The notes beneath the pieces were generated by a model, which saw only the letters and a list, made by a program, of their open reading frames with translations, did not search any database and was not told the DNA's origin. The position numbers and the translations under genes were made by a program. Shown here in pieces: positions 42,762 to 51,227 of a stretch of 64,000 nucleotides of DNA. Within the stretch, counting starts at the first letter, position 1; each line of letters opens with the position of its first letter. This DNA is from Sagittula marina. Its GTDB lineage: Bacteria; Pseudomonadota; Alphaproteobacteria; Rhodobacterales; Rhodobacteraceae. The DNA lies in NCBI RefSeq assembly GCF_014196795.1, contig NZ_JACIEJ010000013.1:1-64000 (forward strand), read 5' to 3'.

Positions 42762-43943
42762 TCAGATCTTGATCAATGCCGCCGTCGCGTACATGAAGGC
42801 GATGCCGCCCAGAAACCCGACCAGTACGGCTGGTGCCATCAGCGCCGCCTGCCTGTCGGCGTTTTGACGTACAAGGTAGGCGCTGACCTCGACCATGACT
42901 TGCAGGATCGCACCCGCTCCGACGGCGAGTGCCAGTGCCGACCATTGCGGCGCATAGGCAAGGCTGCCCGCCCACATTCCGAGGATGGCCGGGCCACCGG
43001 CGAGCAGGGTAAGGGCGGCAAACGTCCAAAGCGTTGGCCGGGCACGAAGCATCGGGGCGGCGATGCCGATGCCCTCGGTGACATTGTGCAAGGCAAAGCC
43101 TAGGACGAGGAAAGTGCCAAGCCCGGCCGACCCGGCAGCGAATGCGCCGCCGATTGCCAGCCCTTCGCCGAAGTTGTGCAGCCCGATGCCAAGCGCGATG
43201 TAGAACGCCAGCGCAATACCTTCCGGATTGCCGCGCCAGCGCCCGATCGCCATCAGCAACAGAAAACTTGCCAGCGCTGCCAACCAGACCATAGCGGAAC
43301 CCTGGAATATCGCGGCTGCCCGGTTGGACAACTCCAGCGCCTCGGAGATCGTGTCGATCAGCAAGAAGGCCAGCAACCCGACCGTCAGCGCAAGCAGAAA
43401 GTTCATCCCGCTTCGCCCGACGCCCTTCATCGCCGGGTAGAACATCAGGCCAAGCGCCACCGGCAAAAGGCCGACGATCGCCCCGATCACTGCCTGAGGA
43501 CGCAACTGCGACGCGGACGCCTTTGGAGTCGGAACCGCCACCACTATCTCATGCCCGAAGGTCGCGCCCGTGTTGGTCAGCAGGTTGACATGGTGGGCCT
43601 CGCCAATAACCCACGGATAGGGAATACGCAGCCAGACCGCGTCGCCTCGGGCAATCGGCCCCGCCGGTTCCTGCGTGAAGGTCCAGTAGGCATCGTCGAC
43701 TGCGACCTGCGCGACCACCATCGGCTCCGATCCGCCGGCGCGCGCCCTGAGCGATATCCCCGACCCATCGAGGATCGTCCGTTCGACGGTCAGCGCTTCG
43801 ACCGGGGGGGCGCCGTTGTTGAAGCCGCGCAAGGGATCGAGCGAGGCGATCCAGACAAAGGCGCCCAGCATGACGGCCAGCGGCACGAGGGCGAGAAGCA
43901 GACGGGTCATTGGCGGGCGGCTGCGTTGGATATGATCGGTCAT
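42762..43943 (-). CDS. ZIP-family metal transporter
   Basis: The 393-residue product has a signal-anchor and a periplasmic part (about residues 30-150), then about eight membrane segments of the ZIP family. The metal-binding helix shows GIGLHNFGEGLAIG and a second FALHNVTEGIGIAA, with the typical His and Glu. The direction of transport is not certain. The periplasmic part is unusual for ZIP proteins. It overlaps the multicopper oxidase stop (ATGA) and so is translated with it. Confidence 0.88.
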   Translation of the reverse strand: MTDHIQRSRPPMTRLLLALVPLAVMLGAFVWIASLDPLRGFNNGAPPVEALTVERTILDGSGISLRARAGGSEPMVVAQVAVDDAYWTFTQEPAGPIARGDAVWLRIPYPWVIGEAHHVNLLTNTGATFGHEIVVAVPTPKASASQLRPQAVIGAIVGLLPVALGLMFYPAMKGVGRSGMNFLLALTVGLLAFLLIDTISEALELSNRAAAIFQGSAMVWLAALASFLLLMAIGRWRGNPEGIALAFYIALGIGLHNFGEGLAIGGAFAAGSAGLGTFLVLGFALHNVTEGIGIAAPMLRARPTLWTFAALTLLAGGPAILGMWAGSLAYAPQWSALALAVGAGAILQVMVEVSAYLVRQNADRQAALMAPAVLVGFLGGIAFMYATAALIKI

Positions 43944-45148
43944 GCTCCGGCCTCCCGCACGTCGAAAAAGCCCATCCAGCCAAGTTCGGTGAACTCGGCC
44001 TGGTGCGCATGGAACATATACATCCCGTCCTCGTGATCGGCGAAGCTGAACTCGAGGATGCCGCGCTGCGCCTGACACTGCATGATCACATCGACCGTGC
44101 GCAGGGTCGGCGTGAGCTGGGTGCCGGTGTCGTAATAGTCGAAGAAATTCCCATGCAGGTGGAACGAGTTGATCGGATCGAACTCGGTCGCATTCATGAG
44201 GTAGATACGTACCGGGCGCGACTTGTCGATCCGGATCGGCGCGTTCATGTAAGCTTGGCCGACCGTGTTTACGGCATAGACCTCGTTCTCACCATCGAAA
44301 TTGGTGTCAAAGCCGTTCATCACCATCGCCAGTTCCTTCCATTCGGCGTTTTCCGGGCTGCCCAGCACACGCGACGCCGCAACGGCCGCAAATTCGGGGT
44401 GGCGCGCCGGATCCGGATCGACCACGAAAAGGCCGTACATGCCCTTGTGCATGTGCCGTTTCAGTGGCAGGGCATGGCAATGGTAGAGGTGGCAGCCGAA
44501 GGGCTTGGCATCGAATTCGTAAACGAACTCCTCGCCCGGATCGATCAGCCCGGCGCCTTGAACGCCGTCCATCCGCGCCGAGTGAATGCCGTGAAAATGC
44601 ATGGAATGCGGGTGTGACCCGAGGTTGCGAAAGACGATCCTCAGTCGTTCGCCCTCCTTCGCTCGCAGGGCGGGGCCTGGCACGCGGCCGTTGAACGTCC
44701 AGGCGGGAAAGAAAACGCCGGGAGCGATCTCGATCTCCACGTCGATGGCGTCCACCTCGAACGTTCGCAACGTGCGCCCATCCGGCAGGACTTCGGTGCG
44801 ACCGGTCTCCCAGTCGGTCAGCATGGCCGTCGGGTCGAACCCGTTCCGGGCGTGGTCGACCTGGCCGACCATCGTCATGTTGCCATGCGCCATGCCACTG
44901 TCATGGGCCGAATACGGATCGACCGCCCCGCCTGGCATAGCATGCCCCGCCATCGGGTCGGGCGTTGCCTGGGATTGCGCGCGGCTCGCGGCCACGGCCG
45001 CTCCGCCGGCAGCCACCAGACCGCCGACCAACAACGCGCGTCGCGACGCCGATACTGGCTCCGTGACCATCGCAGGTGGCGCTGTGGGCCGAGATGTCTC
45101 CACGGCGGACGACACATCGCGCCCTCGTTTGCTGGTATCGACAGGCAT
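43940..45148 (-). CDS. Multicopper oxidase, Tat-exported
   Basis: The 402-residue product carries a twin-Arg signal (SRRALLVGG) about 35 residues in, so the start (45148) gives a long n-region. The copper motifs are [21 protein letters not shown] and FHAHQAEF, which are the usual four pairs of a two- or three-domain oxidase. The Met-rich segment ([24 protein letters not shown]) is like copper-tolerance oxidases. It may detoxify Cu(I) or oxidise Mn or Fe. It is divergent from mntR and coupled to the ZIP gene. Confidence 0.9.
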   Translation of the reverse strand: MPVDTSKRGRDVSSAVETSRPTAPPAMVTEPVSASRRALLVGGLVAAGGAAVAASRAQSQATPDPMAGHAMPGGAVDPYSAHDSGMAHGNMTMVGQVDHARNGFDPTAMLTDWETGRTEVLPDGRTLRTFEVDAIDVEIEIAPGVFFPAWTFNGRVPGPALRAKEGERLRIVFRNLGSHPHSMHFHGIHSARMDGVQGAGLIDPGEEFVYEFDAKPFGCHLYHCHALPLKRHMHKGMYGLFVVDPDPARHPEFAAVAASRVLGSPENAEWKELAMVMNGFDTNFDGENEVYAVNTVGQAYMNAPIRIDKSRPVRIYLMNATEFDPINSFHLHGNFFDYYDTGTQLTPTLRTVDVIMQCQAQRGILEFSFADHEDGMYMFHAHQAEFTELGWMGFFDVREAGA

Positions 45149-45198
45149 GGACGATGTCCCCTCAGATGACACGCAGGCCAAGTCCCGGCGCAAAAAGT

Positions 45199-45212
45199 TA
45201 GCTTCGGCTAAT
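45199..45212. promoter_or_regulatory. Inverted repeat between multicopper oxidase and mntR
   Basis: TTAGC-TTCG-GCTAA at 45199-45212 lies midway between the two divergent starts (45148 and 45264). It is a candidate MntR operator. Confidence 0.5.
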
Positions 45213-45263
45213 AATCATCGCTTAGGCTTTACGAGTCAATCCCGATCGTGCGAGGGTGACGAC

Positions 45264-45716
45264 ATGACGGATGATGAGAACCTTGATTCAACCGAGGCAG
45301 AGGCACGTGCGGTCGAATCCCGCGCCGAGGCCTTCATCGGTGTGCGCGAAGCGCGGCGCAGCGAAGTGGCGGAAGATTATGTCGAACTGATCGCCGAACT
45401 CATCCACGAGAACGGCGAGGCCCGGCCGGTCGATATTGCGACACGCATGGGCGTGACCGCGCCAACAGTCGCCAAGACGCTTGGCCGTCTGGCGCGGGAC
45501 GGCCTGATCACTCGCGCGAAATACCGCTCGGTCTTCCTGACCGAGGAAGGCCGGGCGCTCGCCAAGGAATGCAGACATCGCCACGAGATCGTCTTGCGGT
45601 TTCTCCTGAGCCTCGGGCTCGACCCCGAGACGGCTGAACGCGATGCCGAAGGCATCGAGCACCATGTCAGCGAACGGACGCTTGCGCTGTTCGCGGCGTT
45701 TTCCCAGCGGTCATAG
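45264..45716 (+). CDS. mntR: Manganese-dependent regulator MntR (DtxR family)
   Basis: The 150-residue product has a winged helix-turn-helix ([27 protein letters not shown]) and a dimerization half with His/Glu residues ([17 protein letters not shown], then [10 protein letters not shown]) that form the metal site. These are MntR features. It is divergent from the oxidase-ZIP operon and likely controls it with manganese. The start at 45264 is the first ATG after the divergent promoter; a longer frame upstream covers the promoter. Confidence 0.9.
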   Translation: MTDDENLDSTEAEARAVESRAEAFIGVREARRSEVAEDYVELIAELIHENGEARPVDIATRMGVTAPTVAKTLGRLARDGLITRAKYRSVFLTEEGRALAKECRHRHEIVLRFLLSLGLDPETAERDAEGIEHHVSERTLALFAAFSQRS

Positions 45717-45838
45717 TCGGGTGGTTGCCGTTGAAGTAAGCGGGTTGACCTTAGACTTTAACCTACCAATCGAGGGGTCCTCGAGGCAATGTTCTACAAA
45801 TAGGCTGATAGGCGGTGTTAACCATTCTCCGGACGGAC

Positions 45839-46262
45839 TTATTCCAAAGCTTCTGTGACGGGGATGCCAAGGGCGGTGTAGCTGTTGACGACTGCTAAGC
45901 GGAACTGAAGCTTCGCACCATGGCGGCCAAAGTCCGACGCGATGAGCGGCTGGCCAAGCAGTTTCACACATTGCATCTTCGTCTCGTCTCGTCTCGTCTC
46001 GGCGCGGCTTCGGCGGGGATATCCGCTCCATTGTCGCCAGAGCGCGCAGCCCAGATACTGCGATGCCCGTATGGCCTAATTACGAGCCGCCGCTACAGCT
46101 ATGATCTCCATCCAAGCTTTGCGTTCTAACGGGGCGAAATAACGGAATGAGAGCCGGAGCCAGAGATGGCATCGTAGCATTTGCGAGTGGCGTAAGTTCC
46201 CTGTGCCGTGACGTTCCCGATCTCATGGTCGCGATATCGAAGCCGCTGTGCCTAAATTTCCA
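45839..46262 (-). pseudogene. Degraded IS5-family transposase, C-terminal part
   Basis: On the minus strand, the segment KLLGQPLIASDFGRHG and the ending TALGIPVTEALE followed by TAA (45839-45841) match the C-terminus of IS5-family transposases. Upstream the parts YLGCALWRQWSGY and EIGNVTAQGTYATRKCYD also match, but in changed frames and with an in-frame TAG at 46076-46078. It is a broken copy, distinct from the element at 15466. Confidence 0.75.
45981..46000 (+). repeat. Pentanucleotide tandem repeat (GTCTC)4
   Basis: Four GTCTC units lie inside the transposase remnant. Relative to the intact copy at 15529, which reads SRAETKM, this copy has SRAET-RRDET-KM. The five added residues equal 15 bases or three repeat units, an in-frame expansion. 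Confidence 0.7.
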
Positions 46263-46386
46263 GACAATCTGCGACTTAACGAATTGTCGCTGCGCAACTT
46301 CGGACCAGGTATCGTGCGAGCAGTTTTCTCCTCCCAAGCAAACTGGAAACTGCAAGGATCGCATGTTTGCTCACGAAAATTTGCCC

Positions 46387-46417
46387 TTGAACCTCTAGCC
46401 ACTAGAAGTCCTATCTG
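46387..46417 (+). promoter_or_regulatory. MerR-type promoter upstream of L,D-transpeptidase 3
   Basis: TTGAAC (46387-46392), a 19-base spacer with CTCTAGCCACTAGAAG, and TATCTG (46412-46417). The dyad CTCTAG...CTAGAAG is shared with the promoters at 47574 and 61877. Confidence 0.7.
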
Positions 46418-46478
46418 TTCAAGGAGAACACATACCGTTCTTGCCATCAATCGCCGGTGAGAACCGAAAGGGTACGAA

Positions 46479-47144
46479 ATGCTGACAAGACGACACTTCA
46501 TTCAGACAACAACGGCGCTTTTTTCGGTGACCGGTCCCGGTATGGCTTTTGCCGACACTTGGCCCACCGAGGCTCAGAAGGCTGAATGGGACGCACAGGT
46601 GACGCCTCAGGGTTATGTTGCCGAGACTTCCAACCCATGGGGATTGCACCCGCGGTTCCTACCGCAACGTGTGGTCGCGAAGGCCGGTCTCGTGCCGGGA
46701 GATATCCATGTCGACGCGGTCGCACGATATCTTTACCACATTGAAGAGGGTGGAACCGCGATGCGCTACGGCGTGGCCATCGCGCGGGGGAACCTCTACG
46801 AGCCGGGTGTCTATACCATCAAGCGCAAGGTCAGGTGGCCGCACTGGCAACCGACACAGAGCATGATCAATCGCGACCCCGAACTTTATGCTGACATTGC
46901 CGATGGCATGGAACCGGGACCGGAAAACGCGCTTGGATCGAGGGCGCTGTATCTCTACGTCGGGGATCGCGATACCCTTTTGCGCATCCATGGCACTCCG
47001 AGCCCACGGAGTATCGGTGGCCGCGCAAGTTCGGGCTGCGTACGGATGGTCATGGCTCATATCAATGATCTTTACCCGAACGTCGAGACCGGCTCTACGG
47101 CCTATCTTTACTCGGCGGAGGACAGCGTGACTGCCCGCAGCTAA
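46479..47144 (+). CDS. L,D-transpeptidase (YkuD family), third copy
   Basis: The 221-residue product has a signal peptide (ending FADT near residue 26) and a YkuD domain with HGTPSPRSIGGRASSGCVRM; the catalytic Cys is near residue 187. Its MerR-type promoter lies 62 bases upstream. It may change wall crosslinks under metal stress. A convergent lipoprotein gene follows 25 bases after. Confidence 0.92.
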   Translation: MLTRRHFIQTTTALFSVTGPGMAFADTWPTEAQKAEWDAQVTPQGYVAETSNPWGLHPRFLPQRVVAKAGLVPGDIHVDAVARYLYHIEEGGTAMRYGVAIARGNLYEPGVYTIKRKVRWPHWQPTQSMINRDPELYADIADGMEPGPENALGSRALYLYVGDRDTLLRIHGTPSPRSIGGRASSGCVRMVMAHINDLYPNVETGSTAYLYSAEDSVTARS

Positions 47145-47169
47145 GCCAAGCAGCGGACGGCAAACGCAA

Positions 47170-47454
47170 TTAAGTTTCGCGAGGGGTGCAGATACGATTG
47201 CCGTTCGCCGTGCGCAGCGGCAGCAAGGTTGTTTCTACGGGGCCGCTGTGTTTGTACCAGTAGCACCCGTCTTCCGGTACCAAGCGCGCAGTTGCAACAT
47301 CCTGATCCGGGGCAGCCATTGCAATCACGGCTTCGGGAACGTTGCCCCCCTGTTTTGCCGCGTCGCCCGGTCCAGTCGGCTGGACTGCGCACCCGGCCGT
47401 GAGCGACAGCGCCACTGCAACCATCATTTTTTGCTTCAGAATCAAAACCCGCAT
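47170..47454 (-). CDS. Small lipoprotein
   Basis: The 94-residue product starts MRVLILKQKMMVAVALSLTAGC, a signal with lipobox LTAGC, so Cys is lipidated after cleavage. The mature part has CYWYKHSGPVETTLLPLRTANGNRICT and may be a small outer-membrane or periplasmic protein. It is convergent with the third L,D-transpeptidase. No family is recognised. It would be a substrate of the lipoprotein enzymes found further on. Confidence 0.75.
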   Translation of the reverse strand: MRVLILKQKMMVAVALSLTAGCAVQPTGPGDAAKQGGNVPEAVIAMAAPDQDVATARLVPEDGCYWYKHSGPVETTLLPLRTANGNRICTPRET

Positions 47455-47573
47455 TAAGTTTCCTTTCGTGACTGTTTTTCTTTGCAGCGGCTGTTCATGC
47501 CTCAAGGCGTGATAGAGCCAGTCACCGCATCCTCTAGCAATAAAACAATCTGAAATACCACCGTATTTTGCTC

Positions 47574-47604
47574 TTGAAGCTCTAGCCACTGTAGGGGCTA
47601 TGTC
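47574..47604 (+). promoter_or_regulatory. MerR-type promoter upstream of the P-type ATPase
   Basis: TTGAAG (47574-47579), a 19-base spacer with CTCTAGCCACTGTAGG, and TATGTC (47599-47604), 33 bases before the ATG. Confidence 0.7.
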
Positions 47605-47636
47605 ATGGTAAAGCACCCGAATCCAGAGGTCCATTC

Positions 47637-49991
47637 ATGCCGTCCGACACCCATCGTCACGACCACGATCACGCCGAAGATGCCCAGACAAGCGGCGGCA
47701 GCTGCTGCGGGAGCGCCGGAACGTGCGGCGACACCGTTCCGGCGACCCCCGCGCCAGCGGGCGGGCGCAGTTTTCAGGTGTCCGGCCTCGATTGCGCCGA
47801 GGAGGTAGCAATCCTGAACAAGGTGGTCGGCCCGAAGATCGGCGGGGCCGAACATCTTGCGTTCGACGTGATCAATGGACGGATGACTATTCTCGACAGC
47901 GCCAAGAGTGTATCGGACGGCGAAATTGCAGAACTGGTCGCAAGCACCGGCATGACCGCCAAGCCTTGGGATGCCGAAAACGCGTCGGTCGACCAGGCGG
48001 CCCATCTTGCACGCCAGCGGCTGTTTACGGCGCTCAGCGGCGGCTTCTGGGCCGCGGGATTTCTGTGGCACATCATCGAGACCGGCATGGGGGGGGCACT
48101 CGGCCTCTTCGCAGGGCACGGCGAAGCGCCGATGCCACTGGTCGAGGCAGGGTTATTCGCGGTTGCGATCCTGTTCGGTGTTTGGCTCGTGGCGCCCAAG
48201 GCATGGTCGTCCGCACGGCGGCTGTCGCCCGACATGAACCTGCTCATGGTCATCGCAGTCGCGGGTGCAATTGGCCTCGGCGAATTTTTCGAGGCGGCGA
48301 CGGTTGCGTTCTTCTTCTCGCTCTCGCTTTTCCTCGAAAGCTGGAGCGTCGGGCGTGCGAGGAATGCGGTTTCAGCTCTGCTGGACCTGGCGCCGCCGAC
48401 GGCAAGAATTCTTTATGATGACGGTTCGGAAGCGGACGTACCGGCTTCCGCGGTTGCTATCAACGCACGTTTCGTCGTGCGCGGCGGAGACCGCATCCCA
48501 TTGGATGGTGAGGTTGTCGATGGGGCAGGGGCCGTCGATCAGGCGCCAATCACCGGAGAGAGTGCGCTGGTCCCAAAGGAACGGGGCGACGAAGTCTATG
48601 CCGGTACGATCAACGGCGAAGGCACACTGACGGTGCGCGCCACGAAGGCCGCCTCGGACACCGTATTGGCCAAGATCATCCGCATGGTCGGTGACGCCCA
48701 TGCCCGCCGCGCGCCGGTGGAGCAGTGGGTGGCGAAATTCGCCCGCATCTATACGCCTATCGTCATGGCTCTCGCCATTGCAATTGCCCTGCTGCCGCCG
48801 CTCATTTTCGGGGGGGCCTGGGATTATTGGTTCTACAATGCACTCGTGCTGCTGGTGATCGCTTGCCCATGCGCTCTGGTCATCTCGACACCGGTCTCCA
48901 TCGTCGCTGCACTCACCGCCTCAGCCCGGGCCGGGGTGCTGATCAAGGGCGGTGCATATGTTGAGGCACCGGGCAAGACCACTGCACTGGCCATGGACAA
49001 GACCGGCACGATCACCATGGGCGAGCCCGAGGTGGCGGCGGTGCATCCGCTGGGCAAAGCATCGGCGCAAGATCTGATGACCCTCGCCGCTGGGCTGGAG
49101 GCACGTTCCTCGCATCCCTTGGCGCGCGCCATTCTTGCGCGGGCAGAAGCCGACGGCATCAAGGTATCCGCCGCGGAAGATACCCGAACCGTTCCGGGCA
49201 GGGGACTTGAAGGACGCACAGACGGCCGGTCGATCTGGCTGGGGTCGGACCGGTTTGCCGAGGAGAAGGGTTTCGGCGACGCCATTCCGAAGGATTTGCG
49301 CGACCGCATCGAAGGGGCTGGCAGCACCCTTGTTGCCGTGGGCGACGACACCGGTGTCACCGGCATCTTGGAATTGCGCGACCGTATCCGCCCGGATGCC
49401 AAAGGCATCGTGGCGCAGCTTCACGCGCAGGGTGTGAAGACCATCGTCATGCTGACCGGTGATAACGAGCGGACAGCGCGCGCTGTTGCAGCCGAGGTCG
49501 GCATCGACGAGGTCCGTGCCGAGCTTCTGCCCGAAGACAAGGTGACTGCCATCGAAGAACTGGTCGAAACGCATGACATGGTGGCCATGATCGGCGACGG
49601 GGTCAACGACGCCCCGGCCATGGCGCGCGCGCATTACGCCATCGCAATGGGTGCCGTTGGTTCGGACGCGGCAATCGAGACGGCGGATATAGCCCTGATG
49701 ACCGACGATCTCGGCAAGGTGCCTTGGCTGATCGGTCATTCGCGCCGGACAATGTCGATTATCCATCAGAACATCGGTATTTCCTTGGCGACCAAGGGCG
49801 TTTTCGTCGTCGCTACTGCGTTCGGAGTGGCATCGATGTGGGGCGCTATTGCAGCCGATGTAGGAGTGTCATTGCTGGTGGTGGCCAACGCCCTGCGCCT
49901 GCTGAACAGCCAAGAGGCCAAGGCACCGCCGTCCGGCGGTGAGCAGGTTGGCGAAGGCTTGGCCAAAGGGGCGCTGGCACATGGTCATTGA
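47637..49991 (+). CDS. Zn/Cd/Pb-type P1B ATPase (ZntA-like)
   Basis: The 784-residue product has a His/Cys-rich N-terminus (HRHDHDHAEDAQTS, then SCCGSAGTCGD), one HMA domain with GLDCAEEVA, six to eight membrane segments with the CPC motif in IACPCALVIS near 410, DKTGT near 453 and the ATP loop. This is the P1B-2 type that exports Zn2+, Cd2+ or Pb2+. Its promoter is of the MerR type. The final residues (GALAHGH) recur in a fragment at 50372. It is followed by a zinc-ribbon gene. Confidence 0.94.
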   Translation: MPSDTHRHDHDHAEDAQTSGGSCCGSAGTCGDTVPATPAPAGGRSFQVSGLDCAEEVAILNKVVGPKIGGAEHLAFDVINGRMTILDSAKSVSDGEIAELVASTGMTAKPWDAENASVDQAAHLARQRLFTALSGGFWAAGFLWHIIETGMGGALGLFAGHGEAPMPLVEAGLFAVAILFGVWLVAPKAWSSARRLSPDMNLLMVIAVAGAIGLGEFFEAATVAFFFSLSLFLESWSVGRARNAVSALLDLAPPTARILYDDGSEADVPASAVAINARFVVRGGDRIPLDGEVVDGAGAVDQAPITGESALVPKERGDEVYAGTINGEGTLTVRATKAASDTVLAKIIRMVGDAHARRAPVEQWVAKFARIYTPIVMALAIAIALLPPLIFGGAWDYWFYNALVLLVIACPCALVISTPVSIVAALTASARAGVLIKGGAYVEAPGKTTALAMDKTGTITMGEPEVAAVHPLGKASAQDLMTLAAGLEARSSHPLARAILARAEADGIKVSAAEDTRTVPGRGLEGRTDGRSIWLGSDRFAEEKGFGDAIPKDLRDRIEGAGSTLVAVGDDTGVTGILELRDRIRPDAKGIVAQLHAQGVKTIVMLTGDNERTARAVAAEVGIDEVRAELLPEDKVTAIEELVETHDMVAMIGDGVNDAPAMARAHYAIAMGAVGSDAAIETADIALMTDDLGKVPWLIGHSRRTMSIIHQNIGISLATKGVFVVATAFGVASMWGAIAADVGVSLLVVANALRLLNSQEAKAPPSGGEQVGEGLAKGALAHGH

Positions 49992-50025
49992 ACTGGGAGA
50001 ACCCGGAAAGGAGCCGAGACGAGAC

Positions 50026-50313
50026 ATGAGCGTGAAGGGCAGGATGATGTGTCCGGTTTGCGAGGTGCCCTTGAGCATGACCGACCGCCAGGGGATCGAG
50101 ATCGACTTCTGTCCCGATTGCCTGGGTGTCTGGCTAGACCGGGGCGAACTGGACAAGATCATCGAGCGTTCGGCACCCGATGTGGCGCCTCAGCGGGTGC
50201 CTGAGCCGCGCGGCTACGACGATGATCGCGGCTACCGGCGCGGAAAGCACGGCGGCGGCGACGGCAAGCACGGCTATCGCCGCAAATCCTGGCTTCACGA
50301 GTTGTTCGATTAA
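50026..50313 (+). CDS. TFIIB-type zinc-ribbon protein
   Basis: The 95-residue product contains MMCPVCEVPLSM and FCPDCLGVWLDRGELDKII, the two CxxC pairs of the zf-TFIIB family. The C-terminus is Gly/Arg/His-rich (RGYRRGKHGGGDGKHGYRRK). Such proteins often follow zinc ATPases and may bind zinc in the cytosol. The start at 50026 is weak; an alternative at 49981 overlaps the ATPase stop. It is probably in the ATPase transcript. Confidence 0.8.
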   Translation: MSVKGRMMCPVCEVPLSMTDRQGIEIDFCPDCLGVWLDRGELDKIIERSAPDVAPQRVPEPRGYDDDRGYRRGKHGGGDGKHGYRRKSWLHELFD

Positions 50314-50371
50314 GGCTTGCCGTGGCCTCCCTGCCGGTCGCCCTCAAGGCGCTGCGGTAGGCCCGCAAGGC

Positions 50372-50432
50372 ATTCAGCGGTGAGCAGGTTGGTCCAGAGA
50401 TGGCAAAGGCCGCGCTTGCCCACGGACATTGA
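50372..50432 (+). pseudogene. C-terminal fragment of a second P-type ATPase gene
   Basis: The frame reads GEQVGPEMAKAALAHGH and a stop, nearly the same as the end of the ATPase at 47637 (GEQVGEGLAKGALAHGH). Nothing else of that second gene is left upstream, which contains a zinc-ribbon gene instead. It is evidence of unequal exchange between two related clusters. Confidence 0.75.
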
Positions 50433-50495
50433 TCACGCAGCATTTGCAAGGTAACGTAATGTCCATATCAGACCTCACGAAAGAGGCATCGAGCA

Positions 50496-51008
50496 GTGAA
50501 AACCATCCGATTTCCCCGCCGCGCCGTCCTGTTGGGCGGGTTGGCAGCGTTTTTGTCTGGCTGTGCCAGCAAGTTCCGCAGCTATGGCGGACCCGAGGTG
50601 ACCCGTGTTCGGCTTTACAAGGGGCAGCGTTTGCTTGTTCTGGACGGAGCCGATCGCGTATTGCAAACCTATCCGGTCGGGCTGGGTTTCGCTCCTGAGG
50701 GTCACAAGCAATTCGAGGGAGACGGCCGGACCCCTGAGGGCGCTTACGTAGTCGATAAGCGCAACCCCGAAAGTACGTATCATCTTTCGGTTGGCATCTC
50801 CTATCCGAATGAGGCCGACATCGCCTTTGCTGAAGCGCAGGGCCTTTCCCCCGGCGGCGACATCTTCATCCATGGTGGTCCACGCCCAGGCATCGACCCA
50901 ACGGACGTCCGCGACTGGACAGCTGGCTGCATCGCGGTCACAGATCGGCAGATCGAGGACATCTATGCAATGGTGAAAGACGGAACACCGATCGACATCT
51001 ACGCCTGA
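50496..51008 (+). CDS. L,D-transpeptidase lipoprotein (YkuD family), fourth copy
   Basis: The 170-residue product has a signal with lipobox LSGC and a YkuD domain with IHGGPRPGID and DWTAGCIAV, the catalytic Cys near residue 146. This is the ErfK/YafK-like form with a short spacer between His and Cys. It is lipid-anchored, unlike the others. It lies downstream of the ATPase and the zinc-ribbon gene and may share their transcript. Confidence 0.9.
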   Translation: MKTIRFPRRAVLLGGLAAFLSGCASKFRSYGGPEVTRVRLYKGQRLLVLDGADRVLQTYPVGLGFAPEGHKQFEGDGRTPEGAYVVDKRNPESTYHLSVGISYPNEADIAFAEAQGLSPGGDIFIHGGPRPGIDPTDVRDWTAGCIAVTDRQIEDIYAMVKDGTPIDIYA

Positions 51009-51227
51009 TGGGAGGAGATGATCTTCCGTCAGATCAGGCAAATCGTCGGCACAGGGCCACGTTGATCGCTTCGATGGCGATCACGGCCAAAGTGACGCTC
51101 GCCGCCGTGGGCCAGCGCAAGCACCCGGTACGCGTAAGGACACTACAATATGTGTCCAGCCGTGGCAGTGGCGAAACAGGCGGGCCCTAGCGGGGAAGAA
51201 TACGTCTGGTATCATGTCGAATTCAAT

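Noticed and set aside
42574-43029. Minus-strand frame at the end of the ZIP gene
   Set aside because: Most of it overlaps the ZIP gene in another frame. The unique part has no resemblance to known proteins.
44601-45263. Upstream extension of the mntR frame
   Set aside because: It covers the divergent promoter and the multicopper oxidase gene in antisense; the ATG at 45264 fits the family start.
45745-45780. TTGACC with a 19-base distance to TCGAGG, looking like another MerR-type promoter
   Set aside because: The -10 does not fit, the dyad is poor, and no gene follows.
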